From NCBI GenBank assembly GCA_016208105.1, contig JACQYS010000022.1, positions 62,001 to 126,000 on the forward strand: 64,000 nucleotides of DNA, given 5' to 3'. This stretch comes from Desulfovibrio sp. (GTDB lineage: Bacteria > Desulfobacterota > Desulfovibrionia > Desulfovibrionales > Desulfovibrionaceae). The first letter of the stretch is position 1; every line of letters starts with the position of its first letter. The notes under the pieces are model-generated. The model worked only from the letters and a program-made list of their open reading frames with translations. It did no database searches and was not told where the DNA came from. Of the stretch, positions 28,018-36,891 are shown piece by piece. A program made the translations under genes and the position numbers.

Positions 28018-29294
28018 TGTTGCGACCTCTTGATGCCTTTCGCGCCTATGTCGCGCCTGATGTAGGCGTTTTCGAAAAAGACCTTGTCCACCGCCGCGTA
28101 GGCGTTGGCCTGGGCCTGGGCCAGGGAGTCTCCCAAGGCCGTGACTCCGAGCACGCGCCCGCCAGAGGTTTTCAGAACCCCGTTGTCCAAAGAGGCTCCG
28201 GCCACGAACACCTTGACCCCTTCGGTCTCTTCCGCTTTGTCCAATCCCTGTATGACCATGCCTTTGGGGTAGGTGCCGGGATATCCCTTGGCGGCAACCA
28301 CCACACACAGCGCGGTCCGCTGGCTCCAGGAGACCATGGACGGCTTGAGTTCTCCCTTGGCGCAGGCGAGCATGACCTGGGCGATGTCCGAGTCCAGGCG
28401 CATGAGCAGGGGCTGGCATTCGGGGTCGCCGAAGCGGACGTTGTATTCCAGAACACTCGGGCCGTCTTTGGTCATCATGAGCCCGGCGTAGAGGATGCCT
28501 TTGAACGGGTGACCCTTTTCGGCCAGAGTCCGCACGATGGGGGTGATGGTGAGTGCGGCCATGCGCTCCCATTCGGTGTCGGGCAGGACAGGGGCCGGGC
28601 AGTAGGCGCCCATTCCCCCGGTGTTGGGCCCGGTGTCGCCTTCGCCAACGGCTTTATGGTCCTGGCAGGAGGGCATGGGCACTACGGTCTCACCGTCGCA
28701 AAACGCCAGGAAGGAGGCCTCCTCACCCACAACGCAGTCCTCCACCACCACCTTGTCACCGGCCGGGCCGAACACGCGTCTAACCATCATGTCGTCCAGG
28801 GCTTCGAGCGCCTCTTCCCGCGTTTTGGCAACCACCACGCCCTTGCCGGCGGCAAGGCCGTCGGCCTTGACCACCATGGGCACGGGTCTCGCTAGGATAT
28901 GTTCCCTGGCGGCCTGGTGCTCCGTGAACACCTGATAGTCCGCGGTGGGAACGCCTGAAAGGCGCATGATGTCCTTGGCGAACGCCTTGGAGCCCTCCAG
29001 CTGGGCCGAATACGCATCAGGGCCGAAGCAGTGGATGCCCGCTTCCGTCAGGGCGTCGGTCAGGCCAGCCACCAGAGGGGCCTCAGGTCCGGCGACCACC
29101 AGGCCGATGGAATTGGCCTTGGCAAAGGCTACCAGCCCGGGGACGTCGGTGTCGGCAAGGGGAACGTTCTCGCAAACGAGGGCGGTGCCACCATTGCCGG
29201 GAGCCGTATAGAGTTTCGTTACGAGGGGGCTTTGGGAGAGTTTCCAGGCAAGGGCGTGCTCACGGCCGCCAGAGCCAACCAGCAGGACATTCAT
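28014..29294 (-). CDS. purD: Phosphoribosylamine-glycine ligase PurD
   Basis: A 426-residue ATP-grasp enzyme joining phosphoribosylamine and glycine. The N-terminus reads LLVGSGGREHALAWKL, the ATP-grasp segment contains VVKADGLAAGKGVVVA, and NVRFGDPECQPLL is the conserved metal-binding region. It uses glycine, which ties it to the glyA/gcv genes elsewhere in the window. The start has GGAG six bases upstream. Confidence 0.96.
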   Translation of the reverse strand: MNVLLVGSGGREHALAWKLSQSPLVTKLYTAPGNGGTALVCENVPLADTDVPGLVAFAKANSIGLVVAGPEAPLVAGLTDALTEAGIHCFGPDAYSAQLEGSKAFAKDIMRLSGVPTADYQVFTEHQAAREHILARPVPMVVKADGLAAGKGVVVAKTREEALEALDDMMVRRVFGPAGDKVVVEDCVVGEEASFLAFCDGETVVPMPSCQDHKAVGEGDTGPNTGGMGAYCPAPVLPDTEWERMAALTITPIVRTLAEKGHPFKGILYAGLMMTKDGPSVLEYNVRFGDPECQPLLMRLDSDIAQVMLACAKGELKPSMVSWSQRTALCVVVAAKGYPGTYPKGMVIQGLDKAEETEGVKVFVAGASLDNGVLKTSGGRVLGVTALGDSLAQAQANAYAAVDKVFFENAYIRRDIGAKGIKRSQQ

Positions 29295-29402
29295 GTGCGC
29301 TCCTTGGTTTGGTCAGGCGTGGGGTAGCGCAAGTGGAGCCTGAAATCAAACCTTCGGCCTTTTCAGGGTAGCTTATTTAATGCGTCTCATTACGATTTAC
29401 CC

Positions 29403-29430
29403 TTGACTTAGACAACAAGTGAGCTATCTG
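29403..29430 (+). promoter_or_regulatory. Promoter of perR
   Basis: TTGACT (29403-29408) and TATCTG (29425-29430) are 16 bases apart, 31 bases before the perR start. Confidence 0.5.
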
Positions 29431-29460
29431 AAAAACATCCGTTCCAGAACGAGGTTTTGC

Positions 29461-29931
29461 ATGTTGCAGACTCAAGCCATGGTTATGGACTTTGATTCCG
29501 CGCTGGACAAGTTCAAGACCATTTCCCAAGACAAGGGGCTGCGCCTCACGCATCAGCGGCTCGAAATCCTGAGGGAACTTGTCGGTGCGAAGGACCACCC
29601 CAGCGCCGAGACGGTGTTCGGGCGTGTTCGCCGCAGGTTGCCGACCATTTCTCTGGATACGGTGTACCGCACGCTCTCCACCTTCGACGAACTGGGGCTC
29701 ATCATGCGGGTGCCGGTTACAGGTGACCAGGGGCGCTTCGATGCCGATACCAGCCCGCACCATCATTTCGTTTGTTCCCGGTGCCGGTCCATCTACGATT
29801 TTCTCTGGGATGAATTCGACCAGCTCGTGCTTCCGGACGATTCCGAGTCCTTGGGGCACGTGGCGGACAGGCGCGTAGTGGTGCGGGGTGTTTGCCACGT
29901 CTGCTTGAACGACAGCAGACAGATCTCCTGA
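29461..29931 (+). CDS. perR: Fur-family peroxide regulator PerR
   Basis: A 156-residue metalloregulator. The winged helix spans about 15-90 (RLTHQRLEILREL, TISLDTVYRTL). HHHF and the two CxxC pairs (CSRC, CHVC) form the regulatory and structural metal sites. In PerR, iron-catalysed His oxidation by peroxide releases DNA. The ATG at 29461 has GAGG six bases upstream. The downstream rubrerythrin gene carries a PerR-like box, supporting PerR rather than Fur. Confidence 0.88.
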   Translation: MLQTQAMVMDFDSALDKFKTISQDKGLRLTHQRLEILRELVGAKDHPSAETVFGRVRRRLPTISLDTVYRTLSTFDELGLIMRVPVTGDQGRFDADTSPHHHFVCSRCRSIYDFLWDEFDQLVLPDDSESLGHVADRRVVVRGVCHVCLNDSRQIS

Positions 29932-29943
29932 TTTTTATGAGCC

Positions 29944-29994
29944 TTGACCACAACTGTTGTTTTGGTTTACACTTATATTCAGAATAATTCTTAA
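29944..29994 (+). promoter_or_regulatory. Promoter and PerR-like box of rubrerythrin
   Basis: TTGACC (29944-29949) and TACACT (29968-29973) form a promoter with an 18-base spacer. Immediately downstream, TTCAGAATAATTCTTAA (29978-29994) contains the perfect dyad AGAAT-A-ATTCT and closely resembles published PerR boxes. Binding there would cover the transcription start. Confidence 0.65.
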
Positions 29995-30023
29995 ATCATT
30001 TTTAATCCTGATACGGAGGCATC

Positions 30024-30518
30024 ATGTCGAAATCTAAAGAGAACCTGCAAGAAGCTTTTGCCGGGGAGTCCCAGGCCAACCGCAAATATCTGGCATTCGC
30101 CAAGCAGGCCGACAAGGAAGGCTTGAAGCAGGTGGCCAAGCTTTTCAGAGCCACAGCCGAGGCCGAGACTGTTCATGCGCATACCCACCTGCATGTGCTG
30201 AAAGGCGTGGGCAGCACGGTGGACAACTTGAAGGCCGCCATCGAGGGTGAAACCCACGAATTCAAGAACATGTATCCCAAGATGATCGAAGAGGCCCAGG
30301 CCGAAGGCGACAAGCAGGCCGAACGGTCCTTCCGCTTTGCCAACGAAGTGGAAAAAATCCACGCGGCCCTGTACGAGAAAGCCCTGGCGGATCCCGCCGG
30401 ACTCAAGTCGACCGAATACTACATCTGCTCGGTGTGCGGCTATACCTGTGAGGATCACGCCCCGGACAAGTGCCCGGTGTGCCAGGCGGCGGCAAAAGCC
30501 TTTTATAGTGTAGGCTAG
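30024..30518 (+). CDS. rbr: Rubrerythrin
   Basis: A 164-residue peroxide-scavenging protein. The four-helix di-iron domain carries [17 protein letters not shown], the ETVHAH helix and EVEKIHA. The C-terminal rubredoxin-like Fe site uses CSVCGY and CPVC. It reduces hydrogen peroxide with electrons from rubredoxin-type donors. GGAGG lies four bases before the ATG. It precedes the rubredoxin-like gene by eight bases. Confidence 0.95.
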   Translation: MSKSKENLQEAFAGESQANRKYLAFAKQADKEGLKQVAKLFRATAEAETVHAHTHLHVLKGVGSTVDNLKAAIEGETHEFKNMYPKMIEEAQAEGDKQAERSFRFANEVEKIHAALYEKALADPAGLKSTEYYICSVCGYTCEDHAPDKCPVCQAAAKAFYSVG

Positions 30519-30526
30519 GAGATATC

Positions 30527-30688
30527 ATGGACAAATGGGAATGCCCTTGCGGCTACGTGTACGATCCGGCGGAGGGAGACGTTGAGCACGGCGTCAATCC
30601 CGGCACGCCCTGGGAAGCGGTGCCTGACGACTGGCTCTGCCCCAAGTGCGCCGCTGAAAAGGAATACTTCGAAAAGGTTGGGGAGTAA
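30527..30688 (+). CDS. rdl: Rubredoxin-like protein with a C-x-C first motif
   Basis: A 53-residue protein with the rubredoxin core: aromatic residues Y10, Y12, W36 and F48, and the second pair CPKC at 38-41. The first pair is CPC at 6-8, one residue shorter than the normal C-x2-C. The start has GGAGATATC directly upstream. The order perR-rbr-rdl matches the operon described in Desulfovibrio vulgaris, so it is probably the electron donor partner of rubrerythrin. Confidence 0.9.
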   Translation: MDKWECPCGYVYDPAEGDVEHGVNPGTPWEAVPDDWLCPKCAAEKEYFEKVGE

Positions 30689-30710
30689 CGTTACTCGTCG
30701 GCCCTGATAC

Positions 30711-30744
30711 AAAAAAGCCCCAGGCGAGAGCCTGGGGCTTTTTT
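30711..30744. terminator. Bidirectional rho-independent terminator
   Basis: AAAAAAGCCCCAGGC (30711-30725) pairs perfectly with 30730-30744 around a GAGA loop; each strand ends in six T. It separates rdl from the convergent HD-GYP gene. Confidence 0.95.
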
Positions 30745-30757
30745 CATTGTATGTGTA

Positions 30758-32218
30758 TCAAAGCGGGCCGTGATTCTCCACCAAGGTGAGCCACGTGCCC
30801 ACGATGTCCGGGTCCCACTGGGTGCCTGCACCGTTGGCCAGAATGCCTGAGGCCGTGCCAATGGTTTTCGCCTTGTGGTAGGCGCGGTCCGAGGTCATGG
30901 CTTCGAATCCGTCCACCACACTCACCAGCCTGGCCAGAAACGGTATCCTGTCGCCTGCCAGCCTGTCCGGGTAGCCGGAACCGTCGAAGCGCTCATGATG
31001 GTGGTACACGATTGGGAGGGCGTCCGTTAAGCTTTCCACCTTGCCGAGAATCGTTCGCGCTATAGCGGGATGCTGGCGCATGAGGGGTTGCTCAGTGGGG
31101 CTTAGTGTGCCGGGCTTGTTGAGGATGCTGTCTGGAACGCCGATCTTGCCGATATCGTGAAGCACGGCCGCGGTACGCACGAGGTCGATCTCTTTCTGGC
31201 TGAGCCCAAGCGCCTTGGCGAGCTTGGCAGCGAATCGGCTCACCCGTTCGGAATGGCCGCGGGTGTACGTGTCCTTTGCCTCCACTGCGTGCACCAGCGA
31301 GAAGACGATCTCGTCGTTGACTGATTTTAAGCGGGCGCAGGCCCGGTGGCTTTCAAAGCAGAGGGAGGCGTGGGCGGAAAAAAGTGTGAGCAGGTTGAGT
31401 TCGCTCAAGGTGTAGGGCTGGCTGCCGATGGCCCGCAAAGCCACCACAGCCCCGCGGGTTCCTTCCGGACCGTTCATGGGCACGCCGATGGCGGAAGAGG
31501 GGGTGTGCCCGCCATTGCCGTTCTTCCCGAACGCCTCGCGCAGGAGGTGTTCCTCCAAGAGCATGGGCCGGCCTTTCTCAGCCAGGGACGCCGCCAGGGA
31601 TTCAAACCATGTCCTGACGCCGGGGTTTTCGCGAAAGTAAGGGCCGATGAGAGCCTGGGAGCCTGCGCCGAAATCTTTCGGCCCATTGAAGAAGAAGGCT
31701 ATGCCGTCCGGTGAGAAGGCTGCCTTCACCTGGGTCAAGAATTCCTTGATAAGAGCCCGGGCGTCCTGCTGCGAAGTCATGGCGTTATTTAAGGCCAGCA
31801 TCCTGGTGAGCCCGAAAGCTGTGCTCTGATGCTGGCGCATGGCCCGTTCCTCGATGGCCTTGGTCACCGCGGACCGAAGATCCTCCACCCTGAAGGGCTT
31901 GAGCAGATAGTTCACGGCCCCGAGCTTTACGCACTCCACCGCGCTGTCGATGGTGCCGTAACCGGTGAGGACGATGACGTCCGTGCCGGGAGCGATAGTG
32001 GACATGGCCTTGAGCAAATCCATGCCTCCGGCGCCGGGCATGCGCAGGTCGCTTACAACCAGGTCGAATGAGGATTTTTCAAGCAGGGAGATGGCTTCCA
32101 GCCCGTTGCGCGCCACGGCGATGGAGGAGGCAAGGTCGGCCAGGGCTTCGGAACAGACGTCGAGGAGGTCAGGTTCATCGTCAACCAGCATGATGCGAGG
32201 TCTAACCTGATCCGTCAT
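30758..32218 (-). CDS. Response regulator REC-GAF-HD-GYP
   Basis: A 486-residue protein. The receiver domain (about 9-125) has the acidic pair in VDDEPD and the phospho-acceptor in VVSDLRMPG. A GAF-like region spans about 140-300. The HD-GYP domain carries LHDIGK near 353, HHHER near 403 and GSGYP near 409, so c-di-GMP phosphodiesterase activity under phosphorylation control is expected. The start at 32218 has AGGGA seven bases upstream. The divergent neighbour is a hybrid HDOD-kinase, a possible partner. Confidence 0.9.
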   Translation of the reverse strand: MTDQVRPRIMLVDDEPDLLDVCSEALADLASSIAVARNGLEAISLLEKSSFDLVVSDLRMPGAGGMDLLKAMSTIAPGTDVIVLTGYGTIDSAVECVKLGAVNYLLKPFRVEDLRSAVTKAIEERAMRQHQSTAFGLTRMLALNNAMTSQQDARALIKEFLTQVKAAFSPDGIAFFFNGPKDFGAGSQALIGPYFRENPGVRTWFESLAASLAEKGRPMLLEEHLLREAFGKNGNGGHTPSSAIGVPMNGPEGTRGAVVALRAIGSQPYTLSELNLLTLFSAHASLCFESHRACARLKSVNDEIVFSLVHAVEAKDTYTRGHSERVSRFAAKLAKALGLSQKEIDLVRTAAVLHDIGKIGVPDSILNKPGTLSPTEQPLMRQHPAIARTILGKVESLTDALPIVYHHHERFDGSGYPDRLAGDRIPFLARLVSVVDGFEAMTSDRAYHKAKTIGTASGILANGAGTQWDPDIVGTWLTLVENHGPL

Positions 32219-32419
32219 GTATGCGTCCCTGCTAAAGAATGTAACCAATCCTTGCGCACATGACGTAATACGTTCCGACCATATCTGTCCAGTTTGTCAA
32301 TGGAGAGTGGGTGATAGGTGTACTTCCCTGTCGGGGTTGGTTTGCTTTTGCCCTCGGATGATGTAGTGACCGGCCAACAGGATGTTCTTCCAATAACCGC
32401 TTACGTAAGCCGGCTGACC

Positions 32420-35077
32420 ATGCGCCAGGGCCTTCCACACAAAACCGCGGACAGGATGCGCAAGCTCGTTGAAGGCATCGAGCATCTGCCTTCGGCTCCC
32501 GCGTCAGCCTCACGCATCCTGGCGCTTTCCACCAAAGACTCACCCGACCTGCACGAACTCATAGAGTGCGTCGAATCCGACCCGGCCGTCGCCCTGCGGG
32601 TGCTTCGCCAGGCGAACACCGCCAGTTTCAACCGTTCCGAAAAGGTGGACGACATCCACCAGGCGACCATGCTTTTAGGCACCGAAACCGTCTGTACGTT
32701 GGCCTTGTGCGTGAGCGTCCGCGAGGGGCTTTTCAAGACATTCGACAACGGCGACCCGGTGGTGCGTGAATTCTGGCGGCACAGCCTGGCCTGCGCCTGC
32801 GCGGCCAAATTACTGGCCGAGCGATCCAGGCCGAAACTCGCCGGGGCGGCTTTCACGGCAGGCTTGATTCATGATTGCGGCAAGCTGGCCTTGCTCGCGG
32901 CTGAGGGCGAGGCCTACGCCAAGCTCCTATCTGATGAATTCCTCGTGGGTCCGCGGCTCATCAAGGCTGAACAGGAGGCCCTGGGGGCTGACCACTGCCT
33001 GGCCGGGAAATGGCTTCTTGAACGCTGGAAGCTGCCCGAATCCCTGGTCGACGCCGCCTGGATGCATCATCAACACGCCAGCGCCCTGCTCGGAGCGGGC
33101 GAACCGGCCATGGTGAGCCTCCTCGTTTACCTGGCCGACCGGTTGTCCCACGAAGCCATGGGCACCTTGCCCGGCATGTCTCAGGATACCGATTGTCTTG
33201 GCGCAGCGGCCAGCCTTGGCTTTGACAGTCCGGCCGCCCTGGGGGAAGTGCGTGCCGGCATCGGCGCTATGTTTGCCGAGCGCGCCGGTCTGTTTGATTT
33301 GCACGAAGACTCGGGAACGTTTTATTTCAACGGGTTAAGCCGGGCGAACATGCGTCTTGGCGCCGCTAACGTGGGGTTAGCCGGGAAAAGCGCGGTTCTT
33401 GAGCGCGATGCCGAGTTCCTGCGCAGCGTCGCCCTGGCCGGTGTGGAGATTACCAAGGCGGATACCGTGCAGGGAATACTGTTTGCCCTGGCCGGTTGTC
33501 TCAAGGACCGGTTCGCCTCCCCCGGAGGCGCCGCTCTGCTCATGGACCCGGAGCATCTGAACGGGGAAGGATTTCTCTGGGGCTTTGGAGAGGGCCTGCG
33601 GCCCGTTTCTCTCCTGCTGGACGAGAGCCTGGCCCCGGCCAAGGAGTTCATTCAGGTATTGCCACGAGAGATAGCCGCACACCTGAGCGGCTGCCGCACA
33701 CGCGCTTCGGCGCTGGCAGGGCCGGAAGGACCTCCCGTTCATTTCCAGCACGGCTTGGCCATGGTGAGTGTTACCGAAGGCGCCGCATCCTTTGGCGAGC
33801 TCTTTTACCTTCCGGCCGACCGGACGGTCGCACCGGAGGAACGCTCGGCCGTGAGCCTGCTCGCCCATTTGGCGGTGCAGGCCTTCCGCCGTTTGGAGCT
33901 GGTCGCGCGCTGTGAGCTGCGCTCGGAGCGCCTGGCCCAGGTGATGCGCTCCATGCAGGAGATGAACGACAAGCTCTTGAAAACCCAGCGTCTCGCTGCG
34001 GTCGGGCAGCTGGCAGCCGGAGCGGCGCACGAGATCAACAATCCTCTGGCCATCATCTCCGCACGCGCCCAGCTTCTGGAAATGCGCGAGACGGACGAAT
34101 CCAAGAAAAAGGGCTTGCGCCAGATGGTCGAGCAGATAGAGCGCATCAGCGCCATCCTGGGCAGTCTCATGGATTTCGCCAGGCCAGCCGCTCCGCGTAT
34201 GGAGCCCATGAACCCCAAGGACATTGCGGACAGGGTGCTTGGGCTCATGGAAGGCAGTCTCGGCAACCAGGGGGTTGCGGTCGCTCGCCACTACGACCCA
34301 TCCGTCCCGGATATCAGGGCGGATTGCCGGCAAGTGGAGCAGGTCCTTCTGAACCTTGTGCTCAACGCCCAGCACGCCATGGAAGGCAGGCCGGGAACCC
34401 TGACCGTGGGGCTCGCCTACAAGCCTGAAATCGACTGCGTGGTGTACACGTGCGCTGATACCGGCCAGGGTATTCCAGAAGAGAATCTGGAGAAAATATT
34501 CGATCCCTTCTTCACCACCAAGGGGGAGGGAAAAGGCACCGGGCTTGGGCTTTCCACTGCCTACGGCATCGTGCAGGCCCATAAGGGCCGCATCAGTGTT
34601 GAAAGCACTCCAGGAGAAGGCACGGTGTTCACCGTTGTTCTCCCGAGAGATCTGTCCGGGCCAGCTCCGACTGCTGCGCCAGTGGAAGGCCGGCGGGTCG
34701 AGCGCAGGGCCGTGCTCGTGGTGGACGACGAACGCCATATCCGGGATATCCTGCATGAATCGCTCGAATCCCAGGGATACAGCGTGGAGATGGCGGAGGA
34801 TGGCGAGAAGGCCTTGGGCCTTTTACGCAAGAACCGCTACCAGCTCATGATTTTGGACATCCGCATGCCCAGCCGGGATGGGCTGGCCCTGCTGCGCGAG
34901 GCCGGCAGTTTCGTGGAACCGGCCACCCCGGTGATCGTGCTCACCGGTTTGGCCAGCGAGCAGGAAATAGAGCAGGCAAAGGCTCTGGGCGCTGCCGCCT
35001 GCCTGCGAAAGCCCTTCCAGGTGGAGACGCTGCTGGCCGAGGCGGCCAGACTCCTGGTCACGGAGCCAACGGCATGA
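32420..35077 (+). CDS. HDOD-histidine kinase-receiver hybrid protein
   Basis: About 885 residues (from 32420). The order is an HDOD domain (about 15-210, with [13 protein letters not shown] and HDCGKLAL), a GAF-like region to about 490, HisKA with the phospho-acceptor H537 in [12 protein letters not shown], an HATPase domain ([25 protein letters not shown]) and a receiver with D813 in LDIRMP. No membrane segment is seen. The start is uncertain: the ATG at 32420 has no clear ribosome binding site, 32318 and 32456 are alternatives. It overlaps the next gene in ATGA. Confidence 0.85.
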   Translation: MRQGLPHKTADRMRKLVEGIEHLPSAPASASRILALSTKDSPDLHELIECVESDPAVALRVLRQANTASFNRSEKVDDIHQATMLLGTETVCTLALCVSVREGLFKTFDNGDPVVREFWRHSLACACAAKLLAERSRPKLAGAAFTAGLIHDCGKLALLAAEGEAYAKLLSDEFLVGPRLIKAEQEALGADHCLAGKWLLERWKLPESLVDAAWMHHQHASALLGAGEPAMVSLLVYLADRLSHEAMGTLPGMSQDTDCLGAAASLGFDSPAALGEVRAGIGAMFAERAGLFDLHEDSGTFYFNGLSRANMRLGAANVGLAGKSAVLERDAEFLRSVALAGVEITKADTVQGILFALAGCLKDRFASPGGAALLMDPEHLNGEGFLWGFGEGLRPVSLLLDESLAPAKEFIQVLPREIAAHLSGCRTRASALAGPEGPPVHFQHGLAMVSVTEGAASFGELFYLPADRTVAPEERSAVSLLAHLAVQAFRRLELVARCELRSERLAQVMRSMQEMNDKLLKTQRLAAVGQLAAGAAHEINNPLAIISARAQLLEMRETDESKKKGLRQMVEQIERISAILGSLMDFARPAAPRMEPMNPKDIADRVLGLMEGSLGNQGVAVARHYDPSVPDIRADCRQVEQVLLNLVLNAQHAMEGRPGTLTVGLAYKPEIDCVVYTCADTGQGIPEENLEKIFDPFFTTKGEGKGTGLGLSTAYGIVQAHKGRISVESTPGEGTVFTVVLPRDLSGPAPTAAPVEGRRVERRAVLVVDDERHIRDILHESLESQGYSVEMAEDGEKALGLLRKNRYQLMILDIRMPSRDGLALLREAGSFVEPATPVIVLTGLASEQEIEQAKALGAAACLRKPFQVETLLAEAARLLVTEPTA

Positions 35078-36411
35078 GCCGTATTTTGTCGGTAGCCAGC
35101 GGCAAGGGCGGGACCGGCAAGACAAGCGTGTCCGTGAACCTTTCCCTGGCCCTGGGGCGCATGGGGCGCAAGGTCTGCCTGCTGGACGCGGACCTGGGGC
35201 TGTCCAACGTGGATGTTCTTTTGGGGATATCGCCGCAGCTCACCCTCGAGCATGTGCTGTTCGAGGGCGTGCCCATGGAAAAGGCCATCTTTCCTGTGGC
35301 CCCGGGCCTGGACGTGGTGCCAGGAGGCTCCGGCGTGGCCAAGCTCGCGGATCTCTCCAGAGACGCCCGCATGACCTTGGCCGGGGAATTCGCAAAACTT
35401 TCCGGCTACGACTTCCTGGTTGTGGACGGTTCCCCCGGCATATCGAGCCAGGTGATATCCCTGTGCCTGGCCTGTCCCGAGCTTCTTGTTGTGGTGAACC
35501 CCGATCCGGCCTCCATCACCGACGCCTACGCCCTGCTCAAGGTACTTTCTGAAAATGGCCTGCGGCGCAGCCCCTATCTGGTGGTCAACCGGGTCAAGTC
35601 GGCGGAAGCCGCTGGTGAGATATTCTCCAGATTGCGCGGTGCCATGGCCAAATACCTGAAAATGGACGCAAGATATCTGGGGCATATTCCCCAGGACGCA
35701 CACATGTCGGCCGCGGCAGCCAGGCAGCGTCCTCTGGTTGATCTTTATCCCGCATCCGCTGCCGGGCGCGCGCTCCTTACGCTGGCCAAGAATCTTAACG
35801 AGGCCAAGCTGCCCCACGGGACGGGTCAGGCCGATCCCGCGTCATTCATGGCGGGTGCCGTCATCCGGATGCGCGAATCTTCTCCGCTTGGCAGGCGTAA
35901 GGAACCACCGGCGCGAGCCCTGCAATCCCTCGACGCCGCGATCAAGCTGGCGGGTTTCCTGGACAGGGCCAGCGGGGCCGACCATGCGCAGGCGGTGGCA
36001 AAGCTCAAATCTCTCCTGCTCAAGGTCAGGAGCTGCATGGAGACGGGTGGTTCTTCCGTCCGGAGCGCCGTCAGTCAGCCACCCCCCGTTCAGGTGGCGG
36101 TCATAAGCTCCGACAACTCCATTGGCGAGATATTGTCCGAGAGCCTCGGTTCCTCGGGCCTGGCGGTGAATCCCCGGGGAGACGGCCGGGCTGACGCGGC
36201 GGTGGTCTACTGGCGGGGGGACCAGGCGGGGTTAAGCCACAGGTTGGCGGAATTGGGCGACGTTGGCTACGTGTACGTGCGCAGCGTCGCATCCAAGGAC
36301 GTGCCCACATTCAGCATTGCCCCTACGGAAATCATGGACATGCCTTTCAAGCTGGAGGATCTGGCCGTGGCCGTCAGGAGATGCGCCGGAAAATCGGGCG
36401 GGTCCCGCTGA
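35074..36411 (+). CDS. MinD/FlhG-like ATPase with a C-terminal extension
   Basis: A 445-residue P-loop ATPase. The deviant Walker A motif ASGKGGTGKTS is near residues 8-18, DADLGLSN is switch-like and VVDGSPGIS is the Walker B region. Residues 1-255 match MinD/FleN-type ATPases that position flagella or other polar machines. The additional 190 residues include a segment from about 335 that resembles an eroded receiver domain. Overlap with the HDOD-kinase gene implies a shared pathway, possibly polar localisation of the kinase output. Confidence 0.82.
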   Translation: MSRILSVASGKGGTGKTSVSVNLSLALGRMGRKVCLLDADLGLSNVDVLLGISPQLTLEHVLFEGVPMEKAIFPVAPGLDVVPGGSGVAKLADLSRDARMTLAGEFAKLSGYDFLVVDGSPGISSQVISLCLACPELLVVVNPDPASITDAYALLKVLSENGLRRSPYLVVNRVKSAEAAGEIFSRLRGAMAKYLKMDARYLGHIPQDAHMSAAAARQRPLVDLYPASAAGRALLTLAKNLNEAKLPHGTGQADPASFMAGAVIRMRESSPLGRRKEPPARALQSLDAAIKLAGFLDRASGADHAQAVAKLKSLLLKVRSCMETGGSSVRSAVSQPPPVQVAVISSDNSIGEILSESLGSSGLAVNPRGDGRADAAVVYWRGDQAGLSHRLAELGDVGYVYVRSVASKDVPTFSIAPTEIMDMPFKLEDLAVAVRRCAGKSGGSR

Positions 36412-36490
36412 TTTTTCGGATGCGGCCTCGACGAAAAGCCTTTGATGTATTATGGTCTTACTCCATCCCGTGAAGGGAGAGGAGGCCCCC

Positions 36491-36808
36491 ATGATGAAGA
36501 AAGTCTCGATTTTCGACGAGGCCAAATTTACCGACCTCACGTTTCACAGTTTCCTTGTCCATGACTCGGAACATTTCAAGGCCATCAACTTCAACTTCAA
36601 GGCCGGGCAGAGCATGCCCATCCATTCCCATGAGATCGAAGGCCAGCTTTCCATTGTGGTTCTTTCGGGCGAGGGGGAGTTCCTCTCCGAAGACGACGAG
36701 ATACCGGCCAAGACCGGGGATGTGCTCATCTCCGACATCTCCGAGCCCCACGGGATTCGCGCCATTACGGACATGCGGGTGCTGGTCACCATTGCGCCTC
36801 CGATTTGA
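36491..36808 (+). CDS. Cupin domain protein
   Basis: A 105-residue single-domain cupin. The first metal motif reads MPIHSHEIEGQLSIVVLSGEG and the second ends with SEPHGIRAI. GGAGG five to six bases before 36491 fixes the start. Function is unknown: such proteins bind metal and small molecules. Confidence 0.82.
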   Translation: MMKKVSIFDEAKFTDLTFHSFLVHDSEHFKAINFNFKAGQSMPIHSHEIEGQLSIVVLSGEGEFLSEDDEIPAKTGDVLISDISEPHGIRAITDMRVLVTIAPPI

Positions 36809-36837
36809 ACAAACCATGGCTTAAGTCCAGCCTGGAA

Positions 36838-36875
36838 AAAACGAAGCCCCCGCGTGTCACGGGGGCTTTTTGTTT
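36838..36875. terminator. Rho-independent terminator, bidirectional
   Basis: AGCCCCCG (36845-36852) pairs with CGGGGGCT (36860-36867). It is followed by TTTTTGTTTT on plus and TTTTTT on minus. It ends both the cupin gene and the convergent GGDEF-EAL gene. Confidence 0.92.
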
Positions 36876-36891
36876 TCCAGGCGGGCGGCGG

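Noticed and set aside
27526-28572. Long N-terminal extension of PurE to 348 codons
   Set aside because: The extension lies out of frame within purD. PurE has a normal start at 28017 that overlaps the purD stop in ATGA.
33377-34756. 459-codon minus-strand frame
   Set aside because: Antisense to the HDOD-kinase hybrid, whose domains are all recognisable.
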